Below are positions 44,403-55,292 of a DNA stretch of 64,000 nucleotides, one piece after another. Made by a program: the position numbers and the translations under genes. The DNA is from Dendrocalamus latiflorus (Eukaryota; Streptophyta; Magnoliopsida; Poales; Poaceae). The stretch covers positions 1,426,001 to 1,490,000 of the forward strand of contig CM029654.1 in the NCBI GenBank assembly GCA_017311315.1, given 5' to 3'. Below the pieces are notes generated by a model. The model saw only the letters and a list, made by a program, of their open reading frames with translations. It made no database searches and was not told the origin of the DNA. Position 1 is the stretch's first letter, and every line of letters begins with the position of its first letter.

Positions 44403-44929
44403 TCTATGGTAGATTGATTTGCTAGATTTAAAGAGGTATTTTAGCATTGTGTGGAACGGCTCGGCATCATTAATAAATTGTTGTGTAAGCTTGCTTAGTA
44501 AGTTACCACCATCTTGAACATACGTCCTACCTTCATATTTATATATTCACGTGTGGATCGAAGTAGTTGTTAACTACAAGGGTAGAACAAGCATCCATTC
44601 CAGTCTAATTTAGCATATATATCGACAAAAAGAAAACACATTAACACACGGCTCTGTGCAATGCACCAAATTAACCATCTGATGCCGGTCAGCTTGCAGA
44701 GGCCGGCACATCATTATAACCAGATAGAGAAACACGCACATCGTTGCGTCCACGCGACAAACCGGGTCCGCAGAAAAGTGGAACAAGGAGCTATAATAGA
44801 AGCTTGCACGGCTTGGCTGAGAAGCTTGGAATTCCTTCGGCCATAATAGAATTTTAATGGGTGGATTGCCTTATAAATATCTTCCCCAGATTCCCAGAGA
44901 ATCAGCCATCGATGTATTCTTTATGCCCC

Positions 44930-45165
44930 GATGGCTTCGGCTTCTGGCTTATTTTTCATTATTTCTAAATTTCGTCTTTTTCTGATTTTTTTCTGATTTT
45001 TTGAGTTTTTTTACCGGTTCTTTTTTCCTGTATTCGTTTGCATTACACATGATGGGCTAACATATTTTTTTTATTTTTAAAATTTTTAAAAATTAATTAT
45101 ACCAAATAAGCCACCTTCAGCTACAGTGTAATTTCAGCCAGCTACAGTGAAATAAGCCATAAGCC
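44930..45165. mobile_element. MITE-like repeat (family of 11160-11395)
   Basis: Same order of blocks (tttcgtctttttctgatt, accggttcttttttcctg, gggctaacatattttt, aataagccaccttcagc). Confidence 0.55.
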
Positions 45166-45647
45166 ACACAATCAGTAGAAAGTGTAACTGTGTGAGCAAC
45201 AAAGTTTCCTTCTGCTCATCCATATTCAAAGGAGAATGGCTCTACGTCTTTAATAATGCCGTGAAACAACGATGGTGCAAGAATCCAACATCATGCATAT
45301 TAACCACAAATAAAATATGAGGTATATGTGTGTGTTCATATAAGAGACCACTGAAACAAGATATCCTAGGGTAGAAACGATAACCATTTATACACTGGTA
45401 CAATTGAGGGCAGGTTGAAGAATGAAACATCTGGATAGGAAAATTAAATAATGGACGCAACTAAAATGTAAGGAAAACCCATAAAACTAAGCTTGAGAAT
45501 CATAGGCTTCCCTGTTATTTAAAAATGGCTTTGGGTTAACAAAAGAATGCTGTGTTTGAGTTGTGCTCTTTTGCTCTGTTTCTGCGAGATGAAGTCACCG
45601 TGTTTGTAGCTGGCTTGCTTAGTTTATTTTGCAGTTTGGTGATGTAA

Positions 45648-45978
45648 ACAGTACCAACATCTTTGCTCTGTAATTCCTACCACAGCTAGAATTATGCCAA
45701 TGGTAAACTTATATCAACATGTCTGTAATCATACAGCCAAACTGAATTCAGCTGATCAGCATATTTGCTCTGTACTTCCTAAGCTCACATTGCTTATTGC
45801 ATGACCAAATCATTATGTAGGATGATCGGGAAACAAATTCACAATGGCAACTCTTAGTGTTATGGGCCTGTTTTCCCTAACTTAGATTCCTTTCTTACAA
45901 CAGCTAATAGAGCCTCTAGGCTAGAAGTCGCATTATCTCAGATACTCAGTTATTTAGATAATTCACAGAAATTGTGGC
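45648..45978. repeat. local direct duplication, copy 2
   Basis: Partner of 43338-43664. The 1.98 kb between them has no recognised gene apart from the inverted repeat and MITE listed. Confidence 0.85.
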
Positions 45979-46329
45979 GAATTTTCAGTCATAACATATC
46001 AAACGTTCAATCGAAGACTTGTGGCCTGCCCCCCAAAAGCTAATTAATAAGGATTTGCATTTACAGCTTATGTTTATCTTAGTGAGAAGTTCTTGGCCAA
46101 TGTAAGCTAAAAGAAAAAAGAAAGGGACGATGCAATCATCTAGAGCTAATGAGCTATGCTATAGGGTGACCACAGTATTTCAATAATTTCCACACATGAG
46201 CACAGTTCCTTATCTAACAGCACAAGTTCCACTCAATGAGGAGCCGTCACACCGAAAATGCCCAGCCAAGACGTAAAGAACCACACACGACACCTGCTTC
46301 AAGTCCTCATAATCGTTCAAACTGAAGTT

Positions 46330-46665
46330 GATATCCGCGTCAAGGCACTATTTGAGAAGCTGGCACAGAAAGTGAGAGAAGCTCAATAGATGATGTTTCC
46401 AAAACAAGCTATGTATATAACCCAGGCACCTGATTTTGATAAAATGCCCTCTGATCATCGTTGTTACTAATTCCACCATCTTGCGAAGATGCATGAGGCT
46501 TGTTGAACGTTGTGCGTGCTGTACTGTCGGTAGATTCTGCTGGGTTTGATCCGGACTTGCTACTAAAAGGAGGTATGACATTATTAACAAGGCCTAGCAA
46601 AAGGTTGGCAAAGTATTCTGGTGGTGGGCAAATAGAAGAATTTGAGGACCCTAAATATCGAGCAA
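46330..46665 (-). pseudogene. MED33: MED33 (REF4-type Mediator subunit) gene fragment
   Basis: The minus strand reads CPPPEYFANLLLGLVNNVIP, PFSSKSGSNPAES, then SSQDGGISNNDDQRAFYQNQ, VPGLYT, a TAG stop, LVLETSSIELLSLSVPASQI and a second stop. This strongly resembles the C-terminal region of plant Mediator subunit 33 (REF4/RFR1 family), nuclear proteins that repress phenylpropanoid genes as part of Mediator. In the family YTQLVLET is expected, so the first stop is CAG changed to TAG. No other part of this roughly 1300-residue protein is present. It is a captured fragment or dead relic. Confidence 0.65.
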
Positions 46666-46899
46666 AGGATTTTGTAACATGCTTGCCATTGGTAGGAATT
46701 AAATCAGACAGGTAGAAAGAATTCCCATAAAAAGAGCAAGGAAATAGGAGTTTACCTTGGTGCTAACACCCAGTACGTTGAGGATCCTAACAAATAGCCT
46801 GTTTGGAAGATGATCATAAAAATATGCAAGAATATCACGCACAAATGTAAATCTTAGTGGGTGGAAGGCAAGAAAGGTACTATATAAAATGCAAGAACC

Positions 46900-47160
46900 C
46901 TGTCCTAATTTTTTTTATACTTAGTGTGTATTTTAATTTTTAAATATAACAAATAAGCTCAAAAATTATGAAAATTATGTATAGCCTTTTGACATAACGT
47001 ACTTCATAGCATAATTTTGGGTAATTTTATCAATTGTGAATGTTGTTCAAAAATTTATAAATTTTTGATATTATTATAAGTTTTAAATATAGCAAATGAG
47101 CTCCAAAAATTACAAAATTTTACGTATAACCTTCCAACACAGTCATAGTTTTTGCATATT
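46900..47160. mobile_element. fragment of the foldback family
   Basis: Matches the AT-rich interior of 36223-36948 and 63830-64000 (tagtgtgtatt.aatttttaaatataac, catagcataattttgggtaa, gaatgttgttcaaaa). Confidence 0.6.
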
Positions 47161-47271
47161 TTTTCAAGGTCAATGAGATATAAGTCTTGAAATAAAACCT
47201 ACAATACTAAAACCCTAAGCCGTACAACCTGCTATCTGAGCCAAGAGCCTAAACACTGCCCCTAACTTTCT

Positions 47272-48182
47272 TATGGTTTCGGTACGTGGATCGTTAACTT
47301 CCATGCGCTCCTATCCAAAGATAATTCTTTAGATACATTCCAATCCCTCAAGTCTCTTTTAACTGCTTCTTCACACGTCAGTTTTGGTCGACCTCTACCT
47401 CTTCTTTCATTTTCAGTACGTCTTAAAATTCCACTACGTACCGGTGCCTCAGGAGGCCGTCGTCGAAGATGTCCGAACCATCTCAAACGATGTTGGACAA
47501 GCTTCTTTTCAATTGGTGCCACCCCCACCCTATCACGTATATCATCATTGCGGATGCGATCCCTCCTTGTATGACCACAGATCCACCACAGCATCCTCAT
47601 CTCCGCTACACTTATTTTCTGTATATGTTGCCTTTTAGTCGCCCAACATTCTGTTCCATATAGCATTGCGGGTCTGATCGCCATCCTATAGAACTTACCC
47701 TTTAACTTTTGAGGGATTTTTTTGTCACACAGGACACTAGATGCTTGGTGCCATTTCACCTACCCCGCTCTTATCTTGTGGCTCACGTCTTCACCAATCT
47801 CACCGTCCCACTGTAGCATCGATCCCAAATAACGAAATGTGTCATTCTTAGGCATTACTTGTCCATCCAATCTAACATCTTCATCATCTGCCCTAGCACC
47901 ACTGAAATCACACCTCATATACTCAGTTTTAGTCCTACTAAGTCTAAAACCCTTCAATTCTAAGGTCTTCCTCCATAACTCGAGCTTCCTATCAACACCT
48001 ATCCTACTCTCATCAACCAGCACCACATCATCAGCGAAAAGCATAACCAAGGGATATCTCCTTGTATGTCTCGTGTGTCCTCGTCCATCACTAGGACAAA
48101 AATGTATGGACTCAACGCTAACCCTTGGTGTAGTCCTATCTTAATAGAAAAGTCATTAGTAACACTACCACACGTTCTGACA
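47272..48182 (-). pseudogene. RTE-like LINE reverse transcriptase, 5'-truncated
   Basis: On the minus strand: SIKIGLHQGLALSPYIFVLV, then the catalytic FADDVVL (47990-48040), LELWRKTLELKGFRLSRTKT, YMRCDF, FRYLGSMLQWDG. After that the C-terminal part: KLKGKFYRMAIRPAMLYGTE, MLWWICGHTRRDRIRND, LRWFGHLRRRP and GRGRPKLTCEEAVKRDL. This is the usual layout of grass non-LTR elements of the RTE kind. One frameshift before FADD and a stop near 47760. No endonuclease domain: truncated at 5'. Confidence 0.85.
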
Positions 48183-49026
48183 TTAGTCACAACATTTTCG
48201 TACACGCCCATTCGCTGCACCTTTACGGTGTCCCACGCCTGCTTTGTCGTGTCCTTCACGGCGAGCATTGACAACATATCCCGCGGCACCGCACGGAGGA
48301 TCGCGGACAGCGCCATCCTACCATCCTGGAAGTCGATGTCACCTGGCTCAATTGCTCGCCATAGTCCCTACGCCTGCAAGTTGATTCTCATGATGAGAGC
48401 CTAGTCGAAGTAGTTCGTGCGTGTTAGCATGGGGTACACCACCGTCCCCCCACTCTCCCTTGTCACCTGCTGCACTACCACCTCGCGGCTGCGCACCCTC
48501 GTCCTGCTACGCCCGCGGATTTTCGGTGGAGTGAGGGACCTAGAAAGAGAGACTGATCCATCACCTGACATTGTCGACATGATCTCTACACCGCTCTAAT
48601 ACCATTTGTTGTAACACACATGACCACACACACGGCTATGAATACCTAATACTCGTTTACAACCACGACACACATGACTATGAGTACCTAGCACTTGTTT
48701 ATGACCACGGCATACACGATTACTCTCATGACCACAAGTACTTGGCTGTGACCACGAGACAAAGGAGTTTTTGTGTCGTGCTCAACTGTGCAGCTTTCTT
48801 CTCTAATTTATAGGATCCAATATGAAGTAAAGGCTAAACTTATTTTCTATTCTTGCACCATGATCTGCTTCATTCGTGCCACCCCACATCCAGCGAAACC
48901 ATAGCTCCATTAACTAGCAGACTAAACGAGAATCACGGTCATGATGTGAACATGAGCACGTCTCAAACCACTAGCTTTAACAGAGTAAAATACAAGTAAT
49001 ACAACGGTCTTAAGTTCAACATATCA
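48183..49026 (-). mobile_element. Copia-2 family 5' end (LTR and gag) in copy B
   Basis: The LTR is 48607-49026 (420 bp). On the minus strand below it the primer site (GGTATTAGAGCGG) is followed by gag from an ATG at about 48583: MSTMSGDGSVSLS, VVYPMLTRTNYFD, MRINLQA, GLWRAIEPGDIDF, MALSAILRAVPRDMLSMLAV, then AWDTVKVQRMGV at 48183-48225. There it joins the LINE in the same orientation without a stop. Two in-frame stops occur within gag. It is the counterpart of 19600-20308 in copy A. Confidence 0.8.
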
Positions 49027-49144
49027 CGGTGTCTTAACGTAAAAGATTGCCTGTTGTTTACGTGACTTTTACAACTTTTTTCTGGTTACGTTGCTATTCC
49101 GTATATCCATGTTTGCATCGCTGTGTCATGACTGCTAATAACAG

Positions 49145-50756
49145 ATCTTCAATATCATCCAGGCAAAGTCAATGTGGTGGCAGATGCACTTAGCAGAAAA
49201 GCCTATCAAAGTATAGTCAGTGAAGTTGAGCATCCACCGCAGCTATTAACAGAAATGCAGAGATTAAATCTGACAATAGTGAAGCAAAGAATGTTAGCAA
49301 CACTTGAGATTCAGCCACTATTGACAGATCAAATCAAATCAACTCAAGATGAAGACGAAGAAACACAACAACTCAAGAAAAGCAGTCAGGAAAAAGGTTC
49401 AACAGAGTTCACTGAAGACGAGCATGGCAATGCTAACATTCCATGGTCGTTACTGCATACCTAATAAGAAAGAGTTCAAGGATTTAATCATGACAGAAGC
49501 TCATTCTTCACAATTCTCAATACATCCTGGAGGCACAAAGATGTATAAAGGCCTGAAGAAGAGATTTTGGTGGAGCAATATGAAAAAGGAAATAGCTGAA
49601 TATGTGGCCAAATGTGACGTGTGTCAGCAAGTGAAAATAGACCATCAAAAATCTTCCGGTTTATTGTATCCACTACCTGTGCCAGAACGGAAATGGGAGA
49701 GCATTGGAATGGACTTCATTACAGGATTGCCCAAGGCAAGGGAAGGATATGATGCTATTTTGGTTATTGTTGATCTATTAACTAAAGTAGCACATTTCCT
49801 TCATATCAAGCAAACTTATGGAAAAGATAAGCTGGCAGAGCTGTATTTGACAAAAATTGTAGTGCTTCATGGAGTTCAAAAGAAGATTATTTCAGATAAA
49901 GGTGCTCGATTTACCTCAATGTTTTGGGAAAAATTATGATGCAATGGGCACAGATCTGGCATTCAGTACAGCTTATCATCCGCAGACAGGAGGATAGACA
50001 GAAAGAACGAATCAAATTTTAGAAGACATGTTGAGAGCATGTGGTATAACATATGGAGCAGCGTGGAATACCTGTCTGCCGTTTGCACAGTTTTCATACA
50101 GTAATAGCTATTAGGCTAGTATTCAAATGGCCCAATTTGAGGCATTATATGGCAGATAATGTAGGACTCCTCTAAATTGGACTGAAGCAGGAGAACGTTA
50201 ATTTCTCGAATGTCAAATTGTTCAAGATGCTGAAGCTCATGTAAGAATTATTAGAGAGAAGATGAAGATTGCTCAAGATCGACAGAAAAGTAATACTGAC
50301 ACCTGCAAAAAAGATTTAAACTTTGAAGTTGGAGATTTCATTTACCTCAAGGTTACTCCATTCAAAATTGTCAAGAGATTTCAAGTAAAAGGGAAGCTGG
50401 CACCAAGATACGTAGGTCCATTTCAGATTACCAAGAGAATTGGCGAAGTGGCATATGAAGTACAATTGCTACCAAACTTGGTCAAAGTACACAATGTACT
50501 TTATGTGTCTCAGCTTAGAAAGTGTTTAAGACAACCTACCGACGAAGTCTCAATGGAAGAAATTGAACTCCAAGAAGATTTGACTTATCCAGAAGAACCT
50601 TTGCAAATACTTGAGACAACAGAACGGCAGCTCAGAAACAAGAACATCAGATTTTGCCGAGTTCAATGGAGAAACCATACAGCCGCAGAATCTACTTGGG
50701 AAAAGGAGTCAGATTTACAGCGGGATTTTCCCAACTTACTCCCTGGACCAAGTTAA
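49145..50756 (+). pseudogene. gypsy pol remnant: integrase and chromodomain
   Basis: RNase H end VVADALSRKAY; zinc-binding region with CDVCQQVK; integrase core WESIGMDFITGLP, VIVDLLTKVAHFL, ISDKGARFTSMFW, then AYHPQTGG and TERTNQILEDMLRACG; GPY/F-like KLAPRYVGPFQITKRIGEVA; chromodomain PLQILETTERQLRNKNIRF, VQWRNHTAAESTWEKESDL. The longest open part is 50262-50756. There are frameshifts near 49360-49450 and 49935 and stops near 49997, 50113, 50157 and 50200. The chromodomain guides integration to histone-marked chromatin in this clade. Confidence 0.88.
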
Positions 50757-50790
50757 TCTCGGGGTCGAGATTCTTTTTAAGGGGGTAGGT

Positions 50791-53700
50791 TGAAAGAGCC
50801 CAAAAAGTCAAAATTTTTGAATTTTTCTTGAGTTTTGCTTGAATTCCTCCTCCTTCCCAATTTGGCAAACTTTCTGGAAATACGCTTTCTTCTTTTGTCA
50901 CTCCTGCCTCCTCCCTTTCTCTGGCGCTGTTGTGCACGCGTGCGCCTCCCCACCGCCTTACCCTGGCTGCCGTCGCACGCGTCGCCTCCTCACCGCGCGG
51001 ATTTGCGGCCGTCGCTCCCAACTCATCCCCACTCTCCTGCGCAAGTGGCCCCACCGGTCAGCCTCATGCCTCTGCTCCTCCCTCGCTCCGCGCGCCGCCG
51101 CTCGCGCGTTCGCCTCTCACCGCCGCACAGCTGCTCCCTTCTTGCTCAAGCCGCACAGCAGAGTGACAGTGCCACCTCCCTCTCTCACGCTCTGAGCAGC
51201 CGCAGAACTCCCTCATCTCTTCGGTCGCCCGCGAGAGACGCCTCCCGAACCGCCTCTTTGTGGCCACCGCCTTACCTTGCCTATTAAGCCTTGCGGCTAC
51301 TGCAGAAGGCTTCATACCATTCCCATATACCTCACAAAACCGCCAATTTCAGCTGAGCTTCATCGCTTCGCCGCCGATCGTCTCCCTTGCGCCCGGTGAG
51401 CCCTAGCGGCAATCCTGAGTTTCATTCGATTATTTTCCAATTCCTTGCTTTGACATGACCTTCTTTGCTTCCTGAACATGATGGGAAACTCGCCTGAGCT
51501 CGAGCGTTCGTCTAGAGCTTTGGCGAGTAAAGTCGCCGCCGGCCGAAAAGCCCCCTCCGTGGCTAGCTCGCCTAAGCCTCTCCCTTCACAAACCACCACT
51601 ACCACCGTAACCCTGATGTTCCCTAGATGGTTAAAAAGCTCCCAATTTGGCCAGAGGACCTTTAGAGAATCATGGCGCTGCTGTGAGGGCCGTCGCCTTC
51701 CCAGCTGCCGCCAGCCACCGTCGGTCATCATTACACCTGCCAAAACCCCAAAATGGAACCCCAAGCTCCAACAGCTCCCCTCTGTGAAACCCATTGCTCC
51801 AGAGAAGCTCTGACAGCGCCGCTTCTCCAGGGCCATCGAGCTCTGTTTTTTCGCCGGGAGGGAGCGTATGGATGTTCAAGACGACCTCCCAGGGTGACGT
51901 GGTCGCATCACGGCTGTCGGTGCCGTTTCAACTGTCTCATCCGAGCGTCCATGACCATTTAAATCCAGGCCGTTTGCATCATCCGCGAGTCGCCCATCAG
52001 GTGGGCGCGCGCTGGGCTTCGGCCGCGCGTGGCGTGGGCCGCAGGCCTGCTTAGCCGCGCAGGCGCGATTTTGGTTGGGCTGCACTGTGCAGTGGGCCGG
52101 CCCATTACTGTTCATATGATTTAAAAATCCAGAAAAATTATTAAAAATCCCAAAAAATTCCAAAAATCCCAAAAATACACCATTTTGATCATCTCGACAC
52201 CCTGTGTTCATATTTGACCTCCTTTCCACCAAATTCATTCTCAAATAATCTCAAATCTCTCCATTTGAAATTTTATGCATTTTACTCCTTTTTAATTAGA
52301 TTATTTTTTCTAACTTGATTAGAATCAAGTGTGGACTTATGTGTTATTTTATGTGTTTACGCTAGCTTCCGACTTCGCCAAGGTTGCAGTTCAAGACCCA
52401 GAGCCGAGCAGCAAGGCAAGTTGCAAGTTTTTGATCATATTGAAGCCCATGAATTTTTACAGTATTTAATTAATGTATTTCCATTATTGATAACTGTGAA
52501 ATGTTAATTGCTTAAAATGAAGATTTAGAATAGCGTGCTACTTAGATAAATCCCATCACTAATATATGCCCTGTTTAATTTGTGGCCACATTCACCTTGA
52601 TAGCCATAGTAATAATTATAATATTGTATAAATATTCATAGATCATCTCATTCAACATTTCGTACTACTAAGTGATTTTGGCCGTTGGCCAGTAGAATTT
52701 GAAAATTGGTACTAAGGTAAGGGTGCGATGTGGAAAGCCACGATGTGACCTCCGTCCACGACCTTACTCTAGGGTGGAGGCTGGTTTGGAATGGTGGTGA
52801 TGGTACTGTTGAGCACAGAGGAAGTTTGTGGTTGGTGCCTCAGGTGTAAAATATAAGGACAAGAATCTTATGCTAAGTAAAAGACACAATGATCGCTCAA
52901 CCACAGGAGTTGACTTGTCAACCTTGGTTTAGTAGCTGCTCAACTTGATTGAAACTCTACAGGATGTAAGATGAGAGGATGCTGGGGAGTTAGGTATGCC
53001 GAGCGGTACCTAACAACGGTAGAGGTCACTCAAAGCGGCAAGGGAGTTTAGGTTTAGTTTCGGCCGTGTCTGGGTGATTCTATCGAGTAGAGCCTATATA
53101 AATAATTGAGTAGTGAAACGACCTGGTTTTCTTAACTCTGTCACAGGAGTTAAGAAATCATGTAGATAAAGCTGAGCAACTCTGCAGAGTGAAATTAATG
53201 GTATTCGAATACGTCGTGCTTCCGGTTAATGAAGCTGTGTTAATTGGGTGATTCCAACAATGAGGCATAAGTAGAGTTTACGATGTTGTTAAACTGAGTA
53301 ATTGTGAATTTTGTCTGATAACAGATAACCCCCTGATCTTAAGGAGAGCTGTGTTAACTTTATTTGTTTGCAAATAAAATTGCATCCACTCAATGTAATA
53401 AAACCAGTATATTCCCACCCTTAATTATCCTTACAAATAGTAAATTAGGGTTTACCTTGTAATTTGCTGGGCACGGTTTGACTCATGACTTGCTAAAACA
53501 ACAACAGAAAGCCAGTGGAGCCAAGAAGAGCCAGCTGAGGAAGAAGCTCCTGAAGAACCTTTCTTCTCTGAGGAAGATTGGTCTTAGGTCTCAGCCTCGC
53601 TCAGGCTGTTTGGGAGTTTTTGTATTGTACCGTGGTTTTGGGCTTACGCGCCCGCTAGCAAAATCGGTTGATAAATCTTATATTATAATAAAAGTTAGAT

Positions 53701-53814
53701 CTTTTGTGGTAAGCTTGTGCTGTTGTGATGATCGCTCATGTTCAGAACTCTGTAACTGTTCATTCTTGTACGATTGATGAGTTCCGTAGCGCCTTCAGAA
53801 ATAGGGGCATTACA
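50791..53814 (+). repeat. 3' LTR of the Tekay-like element
   Basis: 3024 bp from TGAAAGAGCC to GGCATTACA. Contains a CT-rich leader-like block (50930-51250). The 240 bp around 51640-51860 recur at 55054-55292. Open frames in it (e.g. 51478-51813) are not genes. Confidence 0.85.
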
Positions 53815-53815
53815 A

Positions 53816-54360
53816 GCTGCCTCCGCGCGGCATTGCTCCGCAGGCTGTAGGGCTGTAAACGAGCCGAGCTCGAGCGAGCTTGGCCTTCCAGGCTCGAGCT
53901 CGGTAGAAGCTCGAGCCGAGCTCGAGTTGGGGTCCGAGCCTGGAACTGGGCTCGAGCTCGGCTCGGTCTAAGCTCGAGTAGGCTCGAACTCGGCTCGTTG
54001 AAGCTCGATAACAATTAAAATAATTTATTATGCATTATTTTTCAATAATAAGAAAATTTTAAGTTCGAGCTCGGCTCTAGTAAGCTCAATAACAGTCAAA
54101 ATAATTCAAATACACACTAATTTTCAATAATAAGAAAAGTCCGAGCTCAAGTTCGGCTCGAGTAAGCTTGGTAAGAGTTAATATATATTACTATTTAAGC
54201 TCGAATCGGGGCTCGCGAACTATTCGAACTCGGCTCGGTGAAGCTCGCAAGCTCGAGTTTGGCTCGTTTAAAGTTCGAATCGAGCCTAGAACGAGTCGAA
54301 CTCGAGTAGCTCGCGAGCTTCGAGCTTTTTTTTATAGCCCTAGCAGGCTGCAGGAGAGTT
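53816..54360 (+). pseudogene. bHLH gene 1 copy in B: only the last 14 codons and 3' flank survive
   Basis: The end of the coding region (GCLRAALLRRLQES and stop) is present in two pieces, 53816-53847 and 54343-54360, split by a hAT element. 3' flank follows (to 54645). Everything from about 250 bp upstream of the start codon to residue 242 is gone, replaced by the truncated gypsy element. On the left side copy-B promoter-distal sequence ends at 49139. This copy cannot make a protein. Confidence 0.92.
53848..54342. mobile_element. hAT-type non-autonomous element in the bHLH pseudogene
   Basis: 495 bp with ends TAGGGCTGTAAACGAGC and TAGGGCTATAAAA (right end in reverse). Flanked by 8-bp GCAGGCTG at 53840-53847 and 54343-54350. 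The interior is packed with GAGCTCGAGC/GCTCGAGC palindromes, giving strong fold-back potential. Gene 1 and gene 2 show the empty site. Confidence 0.92.
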
Positions 54361-54647
54361 AGAGCTAGAGCTAGAGCTAGCTGCTAGCTAATAAGCTACT
54401 TCAGTTCATGCTAAGCTTGCGCTTAATTAATCTGGCGGTTAATGAAACAAACAAACTAGCTTGTGCGCACCAGCTCAAACTAATCTTTCCGAAATCGATC
54501 GAAGTCCTGCAGCAGGTAGATCGATGGCCGCGCTCTGTCTGTTCCTTCCTAGTATGTGTGTCTACGTATGTATTGATGCTGTCGTCGTGTCGACCGAATA
54601 ATTCGAGTGGCTTAATTTGGGTGGTGTAAACGCATGTAGAGCATGCG

Positions 54648-55020
54648 CCTGCCTCCTCCACCTCCGATCGCTTCCCATGAAGATCTGCCACAGCATCCTC
54701 CTGTCTCTTCTCCGCACAGATCCACCGCCACCTCCTCCACTGGCCCCTTTCCCGTGCATATCTGCCTTCTCCTCCTCCTCCAGACACTTCCCGTCTCAAA
54801 TCCGCCGCCTCCTCCATCTCCGGTTGCTTCACATGGAAAATTGGAAAAGAACAGGGCCGATATCGATCGATGTTCAGTTGTCCGTAGTATACTTCCATGA
54901 CTATAGGTGGCAAAAAATAAGTAGAACTAAAAAGAATCCCAGATTTAAGCCAATAGAAAGTAAGTTTTCTTTCACTTGTCCCCTTTTCTCTTCCATGATG
55001 CGATACCTGATGGTCATACA
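54648..55020. other. flank shared with copy A, shortened
   Basis: Joins A-equivalent 21966-22155 directly to 23855 onward, so about 1.7 kb of A (LTR-like piece, GC-rich exon, most of a MITE) is absent. Confidence 0.7.
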
Positions 55021-55053
55021 AATTTGGCCGGAGGACAGAAAATAAGTAGAACT

Positions 55054-55292
55054 AAAAAGCTCCCAATTTGGCCGGAGGACCTTTAGAGAATCATGGCGCC
55101 GCCGTGAGGGCCATCGCCTTCCCGGCTGCCGCCAGCCACCGCGGTCATCCTCACGCCTGCCAAAACCCCAAAATAGAACCCCAAGCTCAAACCGCTCTCC
55201 TCTGTGAAATCCATTCCTCCAGAGAAGCTCTGACGGTGCCGCTTCTCCAAGGCCGTCGAGCTCTGTTTTTTCCGCCGGGAGGGAGCATATAG
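55054..55292 (+). mobile_element. 240-bp fragment of the Tekay-like LTR
   Basis: From gctcccaatttggccggagg to ttccgccgggagggagcata, matching 51640-51862 of the nearby LTR at an estimated 85-90%. No LTR end is present, and it has no counterpart in copy A. It is not a product of the adjacent element by simple duplication, given the divergence. Confidence 0.75.

Larger units (their letters stand above)
49140..53814 (+). mobile_element. Tekay-like chromovirus (Ty3/gypsy), 5' part missing
   Basis: Starts inside the RNase H/connection region (LQYHPGKVNVVADALSRKA) right after copy-B promoter sequence, then integrase, chromodomain, polypurine tract (AAGGGGGTAGG) and a 3024-bp LTR ending ...GGGGCATTACA at 53814. 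The missing 5' LTR, gag, protease and reverse transcriptase, and the missing bHLH body, point to one deletion running from the element into the gene. The integrase-chromodomain order plus a roughly 3-kb LTR fits the Tekay/Del lineage. Confidence 0.85.

Noticed and set aside
51478..51813. 111-codon frame in the gypsy LTR
   Set aside because: Lies wholly in the LTR; no family and no splice support.
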